A DNA stretch of 9,971 nt from an uncultured Oscillospiraceae bacterium (GTDB lineage: Bacteria > Bacillota > Clostridia > Oscillospirales > Oscillospiraceae). Positions within the stretch are counted from its first letter, which is position 1. Every line of letters starts with the position of its first letter. The position numbers and the translations under genes are program-made. Under the pieces are notes generated by a model. It made no database searches. It was not told the DNA's origin and saw nothing but the letters and a program-made list of their open reading frames with translations. Shown one piece after another: positions 1 through 5,452 of the stretch. Location of the stretch: NCBI GenBank assembly GCA_934572355.1, contig CAKTKV010000049.1, forward strand, positions 1 through 9,971. The letters run 5' to 3'.

Positions 1-528
1 ATGGCGGAGCTCATGGCGGCGGACGGCCTGCCCTTTGACTATGACGAGATGAGGGCGCGCTTCGGCGAATCCATAGGTCGGCCGCACTTTGCGCGGATGC
101 TCTATGAGCTTGGGCTTGCCGAGAGCGTGAACGATGCGTTCCAGCGCTATGTGGAAAAGGGGCAGAAGTATTATCTGCCGCGCACGATCATCCCGATAGA
201 GATGGCGGTGGAGACGATATGTCGATCGGGCGGAGTCGCGGTGCTGGCGCACCCGTTCCAGTACAAGAAGAACGATGCAGAACTGCGCGAGCTTATAGAG
301 CACTGCATGGCGCGCGGGCTGCGCGGGATGGAGTGCCGCTATTCCGGCTATGGCGCGCAGCAGGTGGGCTACCTTGAAGGACTCGCAGAGGAGTACGGGC
401 TGCTGAAAACCGGCGGCAGTGACTTCCACGGCGCAAACAAGCCCGCGATAAGCCTCGGCACCGGCAAGGGTGAGCTTGACGTCCCCTACGCGTGGCTGGA
501 GAGGCTGAAAGCCGCGGCGCACAAGTGA
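1..528 (+). CDS. PHP-domain phosphoesterase (TrpH/YciV-like), C-terminal part
   Basis: The reading frame is open from the first base and stops at TGA 526-528, so the gene enters from outside; the ATG at position 1 is probably internal. The 175 visible residues are the C-terminal part of a PHP-family metal-dependent phosphoesterase. Visible family motifs are GGVAVLAHP (about residues 77-85), where the His binds metal, ECRYS (about 111-115), at the position of the conserved Glu, and GGSDFHG (about 138-144), with the conserved Asp and His. The region between about residues 20 and 70 matches the helical insertion of the TrpH/YciV branch. The N-terminal HxHxxxSDG motif and roughly 100 residues lie upstream of the window. 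Relatives include the E. coli YciV/RNase AM 5'-3' exonuclease and nucleoside 3',5'-bisphosphate phosphatases, so a nucleotide or RNA end-processing role in the cytoplasm is likely, but the exact substrate cannot be read from this. A terminator follows 20 bases after the stop. Confidence 0.85.
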   Translation: MAELMAADGLPFDYDEMRARFGESIGRPHFARMLYELGLAESVNDAFQRYVEKGQKYYLPRTIIPIEMAVETICRSGGVAVLAHPFQYKKNDAELRELIEHCMARGLRGMECRYSGYGAQQVGYLEGLAEEYGLLKTGGSDFHGANKPAISLGTGKGELDVPYAWLERLKAAAHK

Positions 529-548
529 AGAAGATACGGCTATACTCG

Positions 549-588
549 GAGTAGAGCCCCAAAATCAAGGGGTTCTACTCTTATTCTA
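549..588 (+). terminator. Intrinsic terminator after the PHP gene
   Basis: A 12-bp stem pairs 549-560 (GAGTAGAGCCCC) with 569-580 (GGGGTTCTACTC), with one G-U pair and an 8-nt A-rich loop. It is followed by the T-rich tail TTATTCT. It lies 20 bases after the PHP stop and closes that transcription unit before degV. Confidence 0.85.
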
Positions 589-620
589 TGTTTCGTAGAG
601 CGCGGAATAGAGACAATAGC

Positions 621-650
621 TTGCGGTTTCGGTATGAACTGCGTTATGCT
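621..650 (+). promoter_or_regulatory. Candidate sigma-A promoter for the degV gene
   Basis: TTGCGG (621-626) and TATGCT (645-650) are separated by 18 bases and lie 44 bases before the degV start, between the upstream terminator and a good ribosome binding site (AAGGAG, 680-685). Both boxes are imperfect. The position supports a promoter here, but the exact boxes are tentative. Confidence 0.4.
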
Positions 651-693
651 AATGACAGTGTGCAGTACCCATAACTTTTAAGGAGAACCCAAA

Positions 694-1554
694 ATGACGC
701 AGCTTTTTACAGACACCTCCGCTAACCTCCCCGTTGAGATAATCGACGAGTACGGCATTGAGGTAGTCCCCTTTTCATACACGATAGACGGAGTCGAATA
801 CATACCCGAGAGAGAATTTGACGGCAAGGCCTTCTATGCCGCGATGCGTGCCGGCAGCGAGGTAAAGACCTCGATGGTGAACGCGGGTACGTTCATCGAG
901 CGTTTCAAGACAGCGCTCGACGCGGGCAAGGATGTGCTGTATATCGGTATGTCCGGCGGCATAAGCGGCACGGCAAACGCCGCGCTCATGGCAAAGCAGG
1001 AGCTTGACGAGGAGTACCCGGACAGAAAGATCGTCGTCATCGACACGCTCGCCGCGTCCCTCGGCGAGGGGCTGTTCGTCATCAAGGCGGCGGAGCAGTT
1101 AAAGGACGGCGTTGCCCTTGACGCGATCGAAGAGGCCATCCGCGCGCAGGTGCCGAGTATGTGCCAGAGCTTCACCGTTGACGACCTCAAGTACCTGAAG
1201 AACACCGGCAGAGTCAGCGGCGCGGCAGCGATAATCGGAAACGTACTGAGCATACACCCGATCCTCATCGGGGACTATGAGGGCAAGATAGTCGTAAAGG
1301 CCAAGGTGCGCGGTATGAAGCGCACGCTTGACGCGCTTGCCGAGCGCTATGCGGAGCTTGCCCTGAGCAAGACCGAGACTATCGGCATCGCCCATGCCGA
1401 CAACGAGGAGGGCAAGGCATACCTCGTGCAGCGCCTGCGCGACAAGGGGCTTACCGGCAAGTGCCTGAGCGTATGCTATGAGCCGGTGACCGGCTCCCAC
1501 GTCGGCCCGGGGACAGTGGCGCTGTTCTTCTTCGGGACGGACAGAATGGGATAA
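694..1554 (+). CDS. DegV family fatty-acid-binding protein
   Basis: This 286-residue protein has the normal length for the DegV family. DegV/FakB proteins bind a long-chain fatty acid and, where a FakA kinase exists, present it for phosphorylation so that exogenous fatty acids enter phospholipid synthesis. Visible family marks are FTDTSANLP at residues 5-13, KTSMVNAGTF at 58-67, the lipid-headgroup loop SGGISGTANA at 87-96, DTLAASLGEG at 117-126, VDDLKYLKNTGRVS at 162-175 and the C-terminal GSHVGPGTVALFF at 267-279. There is no signal peptide or membrane segment, so it is cytoplasmic. The ATG at 694 is supported by AAGGAG eight bases upstream. The gene is flanked by terminators and appears monocistronic; no fakA-like gene is in the window, so fatty-acid kinase partnership is inferred from the family only. 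Clostridial genomes often carry several degV paralogues, so the bound lipid cannot be assigned. Confidence 0.93.
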   Translation: MTQLFTDTSANLPVEIIDEYGIEVVPFSYTIDGVEYIPEREFDGKAFYAAMRAGSEVKTSMVNAGTFIERFKTALDAGKDVLYIGMSGGISGTANAALMAKQELDEEYPDRKIVVIDTLAASLGEGLFVIKAAEQLKDGVALDAIEEAIRAQVPSMCQSFTVDDLKYLKNTGRVSGAAAIIGNVLSIHPILIGDYEGKIVVKAKVRGMKRTLDALAERYAELALSKTETIGIAHADNEEGKAYLVQRLRDKGLTGKCLSVCYEPVTGSHVGPGTVALFFFGTDRMG

Positions 1555-1606
1555 TGACCCGCCCGCACACTGGATCTGCAATAATGGTGTGCGGCGGCTG
1601 TTATAA

Positions 1607-1650
1607 AAGGCTGTGTACAATTGTGTGAAATTGTACACAGCCTTATTTTA
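1607..1650 (+). terminator. First terminator hairpin after degV
   Basis: A perfect 16-bp stem pairs 1607-1622 with 1629-1644 (AAGGCTGTGTACAATT and its complement) around a 6-nt loop GTGTGA, followed by ATTTTA. It lies about 50 bases after the degV stop. The AT-rich flank on its left side would allow some function on the other strand too. Confidence 0.8.
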
Positions 1651-1705
1651 TATCATCTCATGCGCCTCGGCTTTGCAAGCGGCGCATGAGATGATATATT
1701 TTTTT
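1649..1705 (+). terminator. Second, longer terminator hairpin after degV
   Basis: A perfect 18-bp stem pairs 1649-1666 with 1681-1698 (TATATCATCTCATGCGCC and its complement). The 14-nt loop can itself form a small GCTT/AAGC hairpin at 1670-1680. A run of seven T follows at 1699-1705. Its left arm begins inside the T-rich tail of the preceding hairpin, so the two terminators are fused in tandem. It insulates the sigma-factor operon from degV transcription. Confidence 0.85.
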
Positions 1706-1712
1706 CGGCAGC

Positions 1713-1740
1713 TGCAATTTTCTTCCGCGAAATACGACTT
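1713..1740 (+). promoter_or_regulatory. Candidate promoter of the sigma-factor operon (possibly self-recognised)
   Basis: Only 58 bases lie between the T-run of the terminator and the sigma-factor ATG, so the operon promoter should be here. No convincing sigma-A pair is visible. TGCAAT (1713-1718) and CGACTT (1735-1740), 16 bases apart, have the general look of an ECF-type promoter (AA-containing -35, CG-containing -10) and would place the start near 1747, just before the ribosome binding site at 1750-1756. The assignment is inference from spacing and position. Confidence 0.3.
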
Positions 1741-1763
1741 GGGTAATGTAAGGGGGTTCAGAT

Positions 1764-2321
1764 ATGACAGACACCTCGATCATTGAGCTGTATTTCAAGC
1801 GCTCAGAGCGGGCGATAGATGAAAGTCAGGCATCCTACGGCGGCTACTGCTACCGCGTCGCGGACGGCATTCTTCGTGATGCGGGCGACTCCGAGGAGAG
1901 TGTGAACGACACATGGCTTGCGGCGTGGAACGCCATACCGCCGACGCGCCCGAACTGCCTCAAGGCATATTTCGGCGCGCTGACACGCCGTATATCCGTC
2001 GACCGGCTGCGCCGCCGCTCTGCCGCAAAGCGCGGCGGAGGCGAGGCGCTCATCGCGCTTGAGGAGCTTGCCGAGTGCATCCCCTCGGGCTTCAGTGTAG
2101 AGCAGACGATCGAAAGCAAAATGCTGATACAGGCATTCAACGCCTTTCTTGCATCCCAACCGGAGGCAGAGCGGAACCTCTTCGTTGCGCGGTACTGGTA
2201 CGGCCTGCCGGTGGAGGAGATCGCCGCGAAGCTCGGGATGAAGAAGAACACGGCGCTCTCCACGCTGCGGCGTATGCGGCTGCGGCTGCGTGACCGGCTC
2301 GAAAAGGAGGGCTTGCAATGA
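1764..2321 (+). CDS. ECF-like sigma-70 family RNA polymerase sigma factor
   Basis: The 185-residue length and two-domain layout are those of an extracytoplasmic-function sigma factor, which directs RNA polymerase to a small set of envelope or stress genes. Residues about 22-90 form sigma region 2: GDSEESVNDTWLAAWNAIPP (41-60) is the core-binding helix and LKAYFGALTRRISVDRLRRR (66-85) is the -10 recognition helix. Residues about 128-182 form region 4, with a helix-turn-helix in LPVEEIAAKLGMKKNTALST (148-167) and a basic end. There is no long region 1 or 3. The ATG is preceded by AAGGGGG (1750-1756). The stop overlaps the next start in ATGA (2318-2321), so the downstream membrane protein is translationally coupled; this is the usual arrangement for an ECF sigma factor and its anti-sigma factor. 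The regulon and signal are unknown. Confidence 0.9.
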   Translation: MTDTSIIELYFKRSERAIDESQASYGGYCYRVADGILRDAGDSEESVNDTWLAAWNAIPPTRPNCLKAYFGALTRRISVDRLRRRSAAKRGGGEALIALEELAECIPSGFSVEQTIESKMLIQAFNAFLASQPEAERNLFVARYWYGLPVEEIAAKLGMKKNTALSTLRRMRLRLRDRLEKEGLQ

Positions 2322-3322
2322 CGAAGGAACAGTTTTTTGACGTCTTCGGGCAGATCGACGGCACGTTTATCCTCGCTGCCGGGGAAGCGCTGTATGGAAA
2401 GCCTGAGACTGCGCGCGTATCATATAAAAAGCTTGTGCGCACGCTCATCATCGCGGCAGTCATTGCGGCGCTGCTGACGCTGACGGCGTATGCCGCGGGG
2501 TGGCTCGGGCTTACGGGCAGGGTGATAACGAGCACCGGCTACAGCGCACTCCCCGGCGAGGCGGGAGAGACGGTAGACAGGCTGCGCACAGTGCACCACC
2601 GGGACTATGTCTCCCTCGGCGGCGTGATAGGCTCAACGGAGTATCAGGCGGCGGCTGAGTGGCTAACGTTCAAAGGCGACTACGCCGACAAGAAAACCGC
2701 GGAGCAAACAGAGCATGGGCAGCCCTACTACGAATGGCGCGACCTTGAGCGCGGCTTCGCACCGAACGGGAAGGCAAAAGAGATATGCCGCCTGTATCAG
2801 GTCTGGGACGGGACGATGTGGGCAAAGCTCCAAGAAATCGCCTCCCGGTATGGACTGGCACTGCACACGGAGCGCCGGGCGATCGAGAACGCCGGGGATC
2901 AGAGCCGCGAACACGGTGCGTATGAGGACGGTTCGTTTCACATCTCAGCGTCGGCAATGCTCGCGCAGGAACGGTATCTGTATGAAGTGTATCTTGAAAA
3001 GAGCGGCTGTCTTCCCTGCGACGATATGACGGCAGGCGGAGCCGATGAATATGAGGAGTGGGAATACACGACCAGCCGCGGCGATAAGGTCAGCATCGCC
3101 GTGCGCGATGTGAGCACGAACGACGCATGGGCGCAGTATGAGCTGCTGCTGTTTTATTCCGGTGACGGCGCTGTGATGACAGTCAGGGCGAGCTATGTCT
3201 ATCAGCATGGGGAAGGCAATGAAAAGCTCTTTGTGGAAAGCTTAGCTGACAGCATAGATTTTTCCGCCGTCGCCGGGGCAGGTTCACCGGAGGACGCTGT
3301 GTTGATTTTGAAAGGTAACTGA
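2318..3322 (+). CDS. Single-pass membrane protein, probable anti-sigma factor
   Basis: This 334-residue protein has a short cytoplasmic N-terminus (1-39), one hydrophobic helix (about 40-62, LVRTLIIAAVIAALLTLTAY) preceded by Lys-Lys, and an extracellular C-terminal part of about 270 residues. The N-terminal FFDVFGQIDGTFILAAGEAL (6-25) resembles the short helix found in membrane proteins encoded just after ECF sigma genes in Clostridia, where it is thought to grip the sigma factor. There is no HxxxCxxC zinc anti-sigma motif. The only extracellular cysteines are C157, C231 and C234 (CLPC), the latter a possible disulfide or metal pair. The outer part has no domain I can name. The ATGA overlap with the sigma gene and a 1-base gap to the lipoprotein gene indicate one operon. 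The anti-sigma role is inferred from topology and context; a sensor without direct sigma binding is the alternative. Confidence 0.75.
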   Translation: MTKEQFFDVFGQIDGTFILAAGEALYGKPETARVSYKKLVRTLIIAAVIAALLTLTAYAAGWLGLTGRVITSTGYSALPGEAGETVDRLRTVHHRDYVSLGGVIGSTEYQAAAEWLTFKGDYADKKTAEQTEHGQPYYEWRDLERGFAPNGKAKEICRLYQVWDGTMWAKLQEIASRYGLALHTERRAIENAGDQSREHGAYEDGSFHISASAMLAQERYLYEVYLEKSGCLPCDDMTAGGADEYEEWEYTTSRGDKVSIAVRDVSTNDAWAQYELLLFYSGDGAVMTVRASYVYQHGEGNEKLFVESLADSIDFSAVAGAGSPEDAVLILKGN

Positions 3323-3323
3323 T

Positions 3324-4775
3324 ATGAAAAAATACATTTCCCTGCTTCTCTGCTGCGCGGCGCTCTGGCTGTGCGCATGCGTCAGCCCGGAGCAGTCAGC
3401 GGAAGCACCTACCACGGGCAGTAACATTGAGGCCGCGCAAGCCGTAAACGCCGAGTTCACCACCGACGACGGCCAAATAAAAATCAGCATCCATGACGGT
3501 AACGCGGACGCCATTCCCGCAGCGATGCCCGTCCTTCGGGTGCGGCCAAAGGTCATCACGTCCGACATAGCGCGGCAGATGGCAGAGGGGCTCTTCGGGG
3601 AAGCGGAGCTGTTCGAGTGCTCCGAGGAGCTGAGCAAGGCCGAGATCGCGGATATGATAGCCGTATATGAATACGCCGTCACCGACGAGAGCATAAGGGC
3701 CGACCACGGGGAGGATGCGCCGCAAAGCTGGATAGAGAGCGTGCGCGATGCGCGGCTCGCGATACTGGAATATTACCGCAATGCCTACGCCATGGCACGG
3801 GATGAGGTCACACCGGTTCCCTGCGAATGGAAGTTCTATCCGATGGAGCACTACGCCGTCCACGGCTTTGACTATGCCGGGAGCGATCAATATTATACCG
3901 ATACTTTCCCCGCAGGTATGTCCGTAGACCTGCGCGCGGTGACGGAGCTCGGCGGCGTACCGTATGAGTTCTGGGTCAACAACAACGAGCGGGAGGACTT
4001 CCGCAATCACAGTCTCTCAGCCTTTGTGCTCGTGCCCGATTTTGGGGAAACAGCCGAGGAGCGACAAGGGCGGACGCGGGAATGGTACATGAGCATGGGG
4101 CTATACTCCGACACAGCGGCGGACGAAAGCGCACTTGACGCGGCCTGTGCGCGGGCAGTCGAGCTCTCGGAGGAGATGGGGCTCGGCGAGTGGCGCTTCT
4201 CCTCCGCGGCAGTGGACAGGACAGCGAGCACCGGCGAGGGCTGGCAAATAGAAATAACCGGAGCCCCGGTCTATGAGGGCTACCCGGTCAATTGGCAGAG
4301 CGCCGCAGGACAGGACTATTGCCCTGAGAGCCTGACTATACGAATGGCAAACAGCGGCGCACTCATTGAGCTGCAATACACTTCTCCGATGGAGGTCGTC
4401 GAGGCAGCAGAACAGGCCGCGGCATTGAAAACGTGGGCGGACATGGAGCCGCTTGCGATGCAGACGATGCGCAGCCTGAGCTATGAGACGCTGATACCAA
4501 ATTACGCTTCCGAGAAGGAATGGTGGGATGTTATCGGCGCGGTCATCACTGAGGTACGGCTCGACATTGACCGTGTCTGTATAGGCTACACACGTGTGCC
4601 GTGTGACGGCGGGAGCTTCCTGCTTGTGCCCTCGCTCTCATTCCCCGGCAAGCTGGGCGTGACGGGCTATATCCCCGGTGTGCATGAAAGCCCAATGGAA
4701 CTGCTCGACCGGGACGGGGACGGTTACAATGTCTCTCTGGATTTTGACCTCAGAGACGGTGGAAGAATAGGATAA
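3324..4775 (+). CDS. Secreted lipoprotein of the sigma-factor operon (DUF6034-like?)
   Basis: This is a 483-residue lipoprotein. The N-terminus is a lipoprotein signal: MKKY, a hydrophobic stretch (5-16), then a lipobox LCAC with the lipidated Cys at residue 19. The mature protein begins with a Ser/Glu/Ala/Thr-rich linker (20-45), as expected for a protein tethered to the outer face of the membrane. The globular part has mixed alpha/beta character and no catalytic motif I recognise. LRVRPKVITSDIARQMAEGL (71-90) and the following acidic helix region recall uncharacterised clostridial lipoproteins classed, as far as I remember, as DUF6034; this needs a profile search. Near the C-terminus, DRDGDGYNVSLD (462-473) resembles an EF-hand calcium loop. 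The gene starts one base after the preceding stop, with AAAGG at 3311-3315. It probably senses or acts at the cell surface within the sigma/anti-sigma module. Confidence 0.8.
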   Translation: MKKYISLLLCCAALWLCACVSPEQSAEAPTTGSNIEAAQAVNAEFTTDDGQIKISIHDGNADAIPAAMPVLRVRPKVITSDIARQMAEGLFGEAELFECSEELSKAEIADMIAVYEYAVTDESIRADHGEDAPQSWIESVRDARLAILEYYRNAYAMARDEVTPVPCEWKFYPMEHYAVHGFDYAGSDQYYTDTFPAGMSVDLRAVTELGGVPYEFWVNNNEREDFRNHSLSAFVLVPDFGETAEERQGRTREWYMSMGLYSDTAADESALDAACARAVELSEEMGLGEWRFSSAAVDRTASTGEGWQIEITGAPVYEGYPVNWQSAAGQDYCPESLTIRMANSGALIELQYTSPMEVVEAAEQAAALKTWADMEPLAMQTMRSLSYETLIPNYASEKEWWDVIGAVITEVRLDIDRVCIGYTRVPCDGGSFLLVPSLSFPGKLGVTGYIPGVHESPMELLDRDGDGYNVSLDFDLRDGGRIG

Positions 4776-4777
4776 GA

Positions 4778-4825
4778 AACACCCTCAGGCACGGGCAAGC
4801 CCATGTCTGAGGGTGTTATATTATT
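4778..4825. terminator. Shared bidirectional terminator between convergent genes
   Basis: A stem pairs 4778-4791 with 4804-4817 (AACACCCTCAGG.. with ..TCTGAGGGTGTT; one G-U). It continues past one C/A mismatch into GGG/CCC with a small loop at 4796-4799. The + strand tail TTATATTATT and the - strand tail TTCTTATCC are both T-rich. It sits between the lipoprotein stop (4775) and the ANTAR gene stop (4821), so it can end both transcripts. Confidence 0.85.
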
Positions 4826-5375
4826 CCTCGTAAGTCCTTATTATGCTCTCGGCGACGGTGCGCAGCTTCACGCAGCCGTCCATGGCCGAGCGCTCAAGGA
4901 AGCGGTGTGCCTCGTCCTCGCTCATTTTGAGCCGGGAGATAAGCAGCAGCTTTGCACGGTTAATGAGCCGCGCATCATCTAACTTGCCGCGCAGGGCGGC
5001 ATACTCGCTGCGCGAACGGCTGAGCCGTCCGCAGGCGGCAAAAAGCTGCGGCAGAACGAATTGCAGCTGCGCCCAAGCAGAGCAGAACACACCAAGCTCA
5101 ACACAGGCGCGGCGGTCAAAGGCTTCATCGCTCAGCAGGAGCACGGCAAGGCAGCCTTTTTTATATGCCGTGGGAGAGAAGCTCAGGGAAGCTTCATCGG
5201 TGATGACAAGGATATCCGCCGGGTGCAGGATCAGCGCGCGCTCAAGGCTCGCGCCCTTCGGGACGCCGGAGATACCGGAAACGAACCTGCCCATCCCGGA
5301 TGCGCGCACGGCTTCGGCAAGCGGCTCGGCCGCGCCGGAAATCATCATGCTGTATTTGCCCGCGCTCTCGCTCAT
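4821..5375 (-). CDS. ANTAR-domain response regulator with degenerate receiver
   Basis: This 184-residue protein has two parts. Residues about 124-183 form an ANTAR domain, a three-helix RNA-binding module that causes antitermination by stabilising paired small hairpins in target leaders; the pattern INRAKLLLISRLKMSEDEAH (138-157) followed by an A..-L..VAE-ii ending fits the family. Residues about 8-118 resemble a response-regulator receiver (HPADILVITDEA, 51-62) but lack the acidic pair after the first strand (YSMMISGAA) and the Lys of the fifth strand (GVFCSAW). Phosphorylation control is therefore doubtful. I start at ATG 5375 rather than the in-frame GTG at 5381, because AAAGGAG (5391-5385) is 9 bases from the ATG but only 3 from the GTG. 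No target gene or partner kinase is adjacent; the RNA targets are probably elsewhere. Confidence 0.85.
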   Translation of the reverse strand: MSESAGKYSMMISGAAEPLAEAVRASGMGRFVSGISGVPKGASLERALILHPADILVITDEASLSFSPTAYKKGCLAVLLLSDEAFDRRACVELGVFCSAWAQLQFVLPQLFAACGRLSRSRSEYAALRGKLDDARLINRAKLLLISRLKMSEDEAHRFLERSAMDGCVKLRTVAESIIRTYEE

Positions 5376-5384
5376 GCGCACACG

Positions 5385-5391
5385 CTCCTTT
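5385..5391 (-). promoter_or_regulatory. Ribosome binding site that sets the ANTAR gene start
   Basis: AAAGGAG on the - strand lies 9 bases before ATG 5375 and 3 bases before GTG 5381. The spacing favours the ATG and trims two residues from the longest reading frame. Confidence 0.75.
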
Positions 5392-5396
5392 CCGGC

Positions 5397-5414
5397 AAAG
5401 TATAATTATACTTT
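5397..5414. repeat. Perfect 18-bp palindrome, candidate operator
   Basis: AAAGTATAATTATACTTT is identical to its reverse complement over all 18 bases. It begins directly downstream of the - strand -10 box (5415-5420) and would contain the transcription start (near 5408) of the ANTAR gene. That is a typical place for a dimeric repressor site. With no loop, a cruciform or RNA hairpin is less likely than a protein-binding role. Confidence 0.5.
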
Positions 5415-5443
5415 ATAATAACATATTTATCGGTGTAAAGCAA
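5415..5443 (-). promoter_or_regulatory. Sigma-A-type promoter for the ANTAR gene
   Basis: On the - strand, TTGCTT (5443-5438) and TATTAT (5420-5415) are 17 bases apart, with an extended -10 TG one base before TATTAT. It lies in the short AT-rich gap between the CLC gene and the ANTAR gene. I see no terminator after the CLC gene, so some read-through from the upstream operon is also possible. Confidence 0.6.
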
Positions 5444-5452
5444 TGCATCGGT

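Noticed and set aside
1..3. ATG at position 1 as the true start of the PHP gene
   Set aside because: The visible part lacks the N-terminal HxHxxxSDG metal motif, so the gene must begin upstream of the window.
588..674. 28-codon ORF starting in the tail of the PHP terminator
   Set aside because: No ribosome binding site, the start lies at the end of a terminator, and the reading frame overlaps the degV promoter region.
1607..1644. ANTAR target hairpin (the first hairpin after degV has a 6-nt loop)
   Set aside because: The loop GTGTGA lacks A at position 1 and there is no second small hexaloop hairpin beside it.
5376..5381. GTG at 5381 as start of the ANTAR gene
   Set aside because: Only 3 bases from the Shine-Dalgarno sequence; the ATG at 5375 is at 9 bases.
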